Source: Gammaproteobacteria bacterium
GTDB taxonomy: Bacteria > Pseudomonadota > Gammaproteobacteria > HK1
Assembly: GCA_020444775.1 (NCBI GenBank)
Contig: JAGRHX010000206.1
Location: 1 to 6,658, forward strand
Reading direction: 5' to 3'
Length of the DNA: 6,658 nt
The notes under the pieces are model-generated. The model made no database searches and was not told where the DNA came from. It saw only the letters and a list, made by a program, of their open reading frames with translations. A program made the position numbers and the translations under genes. Shown here one piece after another: positions 5,251 to 6,658 of this stretch (its first letter is position 1; each line of letters starts with the position of its first letter).

Positions 5251-6456
5251 ATGAACAGTCGCCGGCGGCACGCACGCGTCCTCATCTATTCGCACGACAG
5301 CTTCGGTCTGGGCCACCTGCGGCGCTGCCGGACCATTGCGCACGCGCTGGTGGGCGGACGCAAGGACCTGTCCGTGCTTATCCTCTCGGGCTCGCCCATC
5401 ATCGGCAGCTACGAGTTTCGCACGCGGGTCGATTTCGTCCGGATTCCCGGCATCATCAAGCTGCGCAACGGCGAGTACTCACCACTCAGTCTGAACATGG
5501 ACACCTCCGAGGTGTTGGGCTTGCGCGAGTCCATCATCCAGCACACCGCCGAGGTGTTCGACCCCGACATCCTGATCGTCGACAAAGAGCCGCTCGGTCT
5601 GCGCGGTGAGATGGCCTCCACCCTGGAGGCCTTGCACGCGCGTGGATGCTATGTGGTTCTGGGGCTGCGTGATGTGATGGACGATCCCGAGCTGCTGGCC
5701 AGCGAATGGCAGCGCAAGAACCCGGTGCCGGCGTTGCAGCATCTGTACGATGCCATCTGGGTCTACGGTCTGCCGCAGATCTGTGAGCCGCTCGCCGGCC
5801 TGGGGCTGCCCGCCGATGTGCTCGAGAAGGTCTGCTACACCGGCTATCCGCGAATCAGCGCGCCGGCGATCGGTCCGGCCGTTACCCATGTGGACGTTGA
5901 GAACGGCGACTACGTGCTGGTGATGACCGGTGGTGGGGGCGACGGCGACGAGCTCATCGACTGGTTGCTGAATGCCTATGAGACCCAGCCGGATCTGCCA
6001 CGTGCGCTGATCGTGTTCGGGCCGTTCATGTCCGCGCAGCGGCGCGAGGGCTTTGCCCGGCGGGTGGACCGTCTGCAACGGGTCGAGGCCATCACCTTCG
6101 ACGCGCGGATCGAGGCACGCATCGCCGAGGCCAGCGCGGTGGTGGCAATGGGTGGATACAATACCTTTTGCGAGATCCTGTCCTTCGACAAGCCGGCCCT
6201 GATCGTGCCCAGGACCTTTCCGCGCCGCGAGCAGCTCATTCGGGCGTCACGCGCGCAGCAGCTCGGCCTGCTCGAGATGCTCGACCCGGCAAGAGCCATG
6301 AATCCGGTGGTGATGGCCGAGGCTCTGCGCGCGCTGGCCAGCCAGCGTTCGCCGTCCCGAGCGATGTTGCCGGGTTTGCTGGACGGGTTGGAGAGGATCC
6401 GAGAGCTGGTCGACGAGGTGCTGGATGTGCAAGGCCACAACATCGCTCAGGCCTGA
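5251..6456 (+). CDS. MurG-like GT-B glycosyltransferase (COG4671 type)
   Basis: The product is 401 residues with two Rossmann-like halves. The N-terminal half begins ARVLIYSHDSFGLGHLRR (8-25), whose GLGHLRR is the Gly-rich acceptor-side loop of MurG-like enzymes. It also carries DKEPLGLRGE (111-120). The C-terminal half opens with VLVMTGGGGDG (222-232), then FGPFMSAQRR (256-265). It contains AMGGYNTFCEIL (299-310), the donor-nucleotide-binding motif region, and PRTFPRREQL (320-329). This matches the predicted glycosyltransferase family COG4671, whose members are mostly uncharacterised. It should transfer a sugar from a nucleotide donor, working at the cytoplasmic face of the membrane; no membrane helix or signal peptide is seen. 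The start at 5251 puts the first beta strand at residues 8-13 as expected, although no good ribosome binding site precedes it. Another glycosyltransferase gene follows 126 bases after the stop on the same strand, which suggests a shared glycan pathway. Confidence 0.92.
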   Translation: MNSRRRHARVLIYSHDSFGLGHLRRCRTIAHALVGGRKDLSVLILSGSPIIGSYEFRTRVDFVRIPGIIKLRNGEYSPLSLNMDTSEVLGLRESIIQHTAEVFDPDILIVDKEPLGLRGEMASTLEALHARGCYVVLGLRDVMDDPELLASEWQRKNPVPALQHLYDAIWVYGLPQICEPLAGLGLPADVLEKVCYTGYPRISAPAIGPAVTHVDVENGDYVLVMTGGGGDGDELIDWLLNAYETQPDLPRALIVFGPFMSAQRREGFARRVDRLQRVEAITFDARIEARIAEASAVVAMGGYNTFCEILSFDKPALIVPRTFPRREQLIRASRAQQLGLLEMLDPARAMNPVVMAEALRALASQRSPSRAMLPGLLDGLERIRELVDEVLDVQGHNIAQA

Positions 6457-6533
6457 GTGCCGAACCGAGGAGCAGATCGCGCGTCGGCCTGGCAACCACC
6501 CTGAGCGCCGCGTCCGCGTGTGGGGTCACCGCG

Positions 6534-6564
6534 GTGCCCGGCGGCGCGTTGCCGCGCGGGGCAC
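6534..6564 (+). other. GC-rich stem-loop ahead of the second glycosyltransferase gene
   Basis: GTGCCC (6534-6539) pairs with GGGCAC (6559-6564), and inside it GCGGC (6541-6545) pairs with GCCGC (6551-6555) around a five-base loop. An asymmetric internal loop separates the two helices. No T-tract follows, so it is not a standard intrinsic terminator. It ends 18 bases before the ATG at 6583 and could affect translation of that gene or transcript stability. High local GC makes chance pairing possible. Confidence 0.35.
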
Positions 6565-6582
6565 GTCCCGGGCTTGCGCGCG

Positions 6583-6658
6583 ATGAGCGTTGACGCGACG
6601 CGCATCGCGGTGGTCCTCAAGGGCTACCCGCGGCTGTCGGAGACCTTCATCGCCCAGG
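6583..6658 (+). CDS. Glycosyltransferase family 4-type protein, 3'-truncated by the window end
   Basis: Only 25 codons are present, beginning MSVDATRIAVVLKGYPRLSE and continuing TFIAQ. The segment VVLKGYPRLSETFIAQ is the characteristic N-terminal strand and loop of a large set of GT4 glycosyltransferases used in polysaccharide and glycolipid synthesis, so the call is firm despite the length. The frame is open upstream only to the stop at 6502-6504. Alternative starts are TTG at 6574 and GTG at 6520, but the conserved strand begins seven residues after the ATG, which favours 6583. No clear ribosome binding site precedes it. A GAGGAG at 6467-6472 lies too far upstream. The gene is on the same strand as the preceding glycosyltransferase and probably belongs to the same pathway. 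Confidence 0.82.
   Translation, partial: MSVDATRIAVVLKGYPRLSETFIAQ

Noticed and set aside
6457..6504. A GTG-started 15-codon frame directly after the first glycosyltransferase
   Set aside because: It is too short, has no ribosome binding site and no recognisable content.

Overview
The window looks like part of a high-GC proteobacterial chromosome. A gammaproteobacterium is my best guess, from codon use and from the combination of gene families rather than from any marker gene. It holds six protein genes I regard as real, and both edges cut through genes. There is no rRNA, tRNA, CRISPR array, transposase or integrase.

Layout. (1) Bases 1-1782 (+) are the 3' part of an ABC transporter gene. 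They encode the end of the membrane-domain linker and an unusual nucleotide-binding domain carrying a large insertion with internal repeats. (2) Bases 1825-2292 (+), 42 nt downstream, encode a stand-alone cyclic-nucleotide-binding (CNB) domain protein with an intact phosphate-binding cassette. (3) Bases 2293-2672 are about 380 nt without a convincing gene. (4) Bases 2673-3539 (+) encode an HD-superfamily metal-dependent phosphohydrolase of the COG4339 type. (5) Bases 3525-4910 (-) encode a six-helix membrane class III adenylate/guanylate cyclase, convergent with the HD gene and overlapping it by 15 nt. (6) Bases 4911-5250 are a divergent intergenic region with an operator-like palindrome and a possible 25-codon ORF. 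(7) Bases 5251-6456 (+) encode a MurG-like GT-B glycosyltransferase (COG4671 type). (8) Bases 6583-6658 (+) are the first 25 codons of a family-4-type glycosyltransferase cut by the window end.

How the genes may work together. Two glycosyltransferases and an ABC exporter-type ATPase suggest synthesis and export of a surface glycan or glycolipid. A membrane cyclase, a CNB protein directly behind the ABC gene, and an HD phosphohydrolase could make, sense and possibly degrade a cyclic nucleotide. A cyclic-nucleotide-controlled glycan export module is the most interesting reading. It is inferred from gene neighbourhood and conserved residues, not demonstrated.

The strongest anomaly is inside the ABC gene. 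Third-position codon composition switches abruptly at base 891/892 (0 of 44 codons ending in A/T before, 16 of 44 after) without breaking the reading frame. The gene is therefore either a real homologous-recombination mosaic or a chimeric assembly join. This should be settled before the ABC gene's motif oddities are interpreted.
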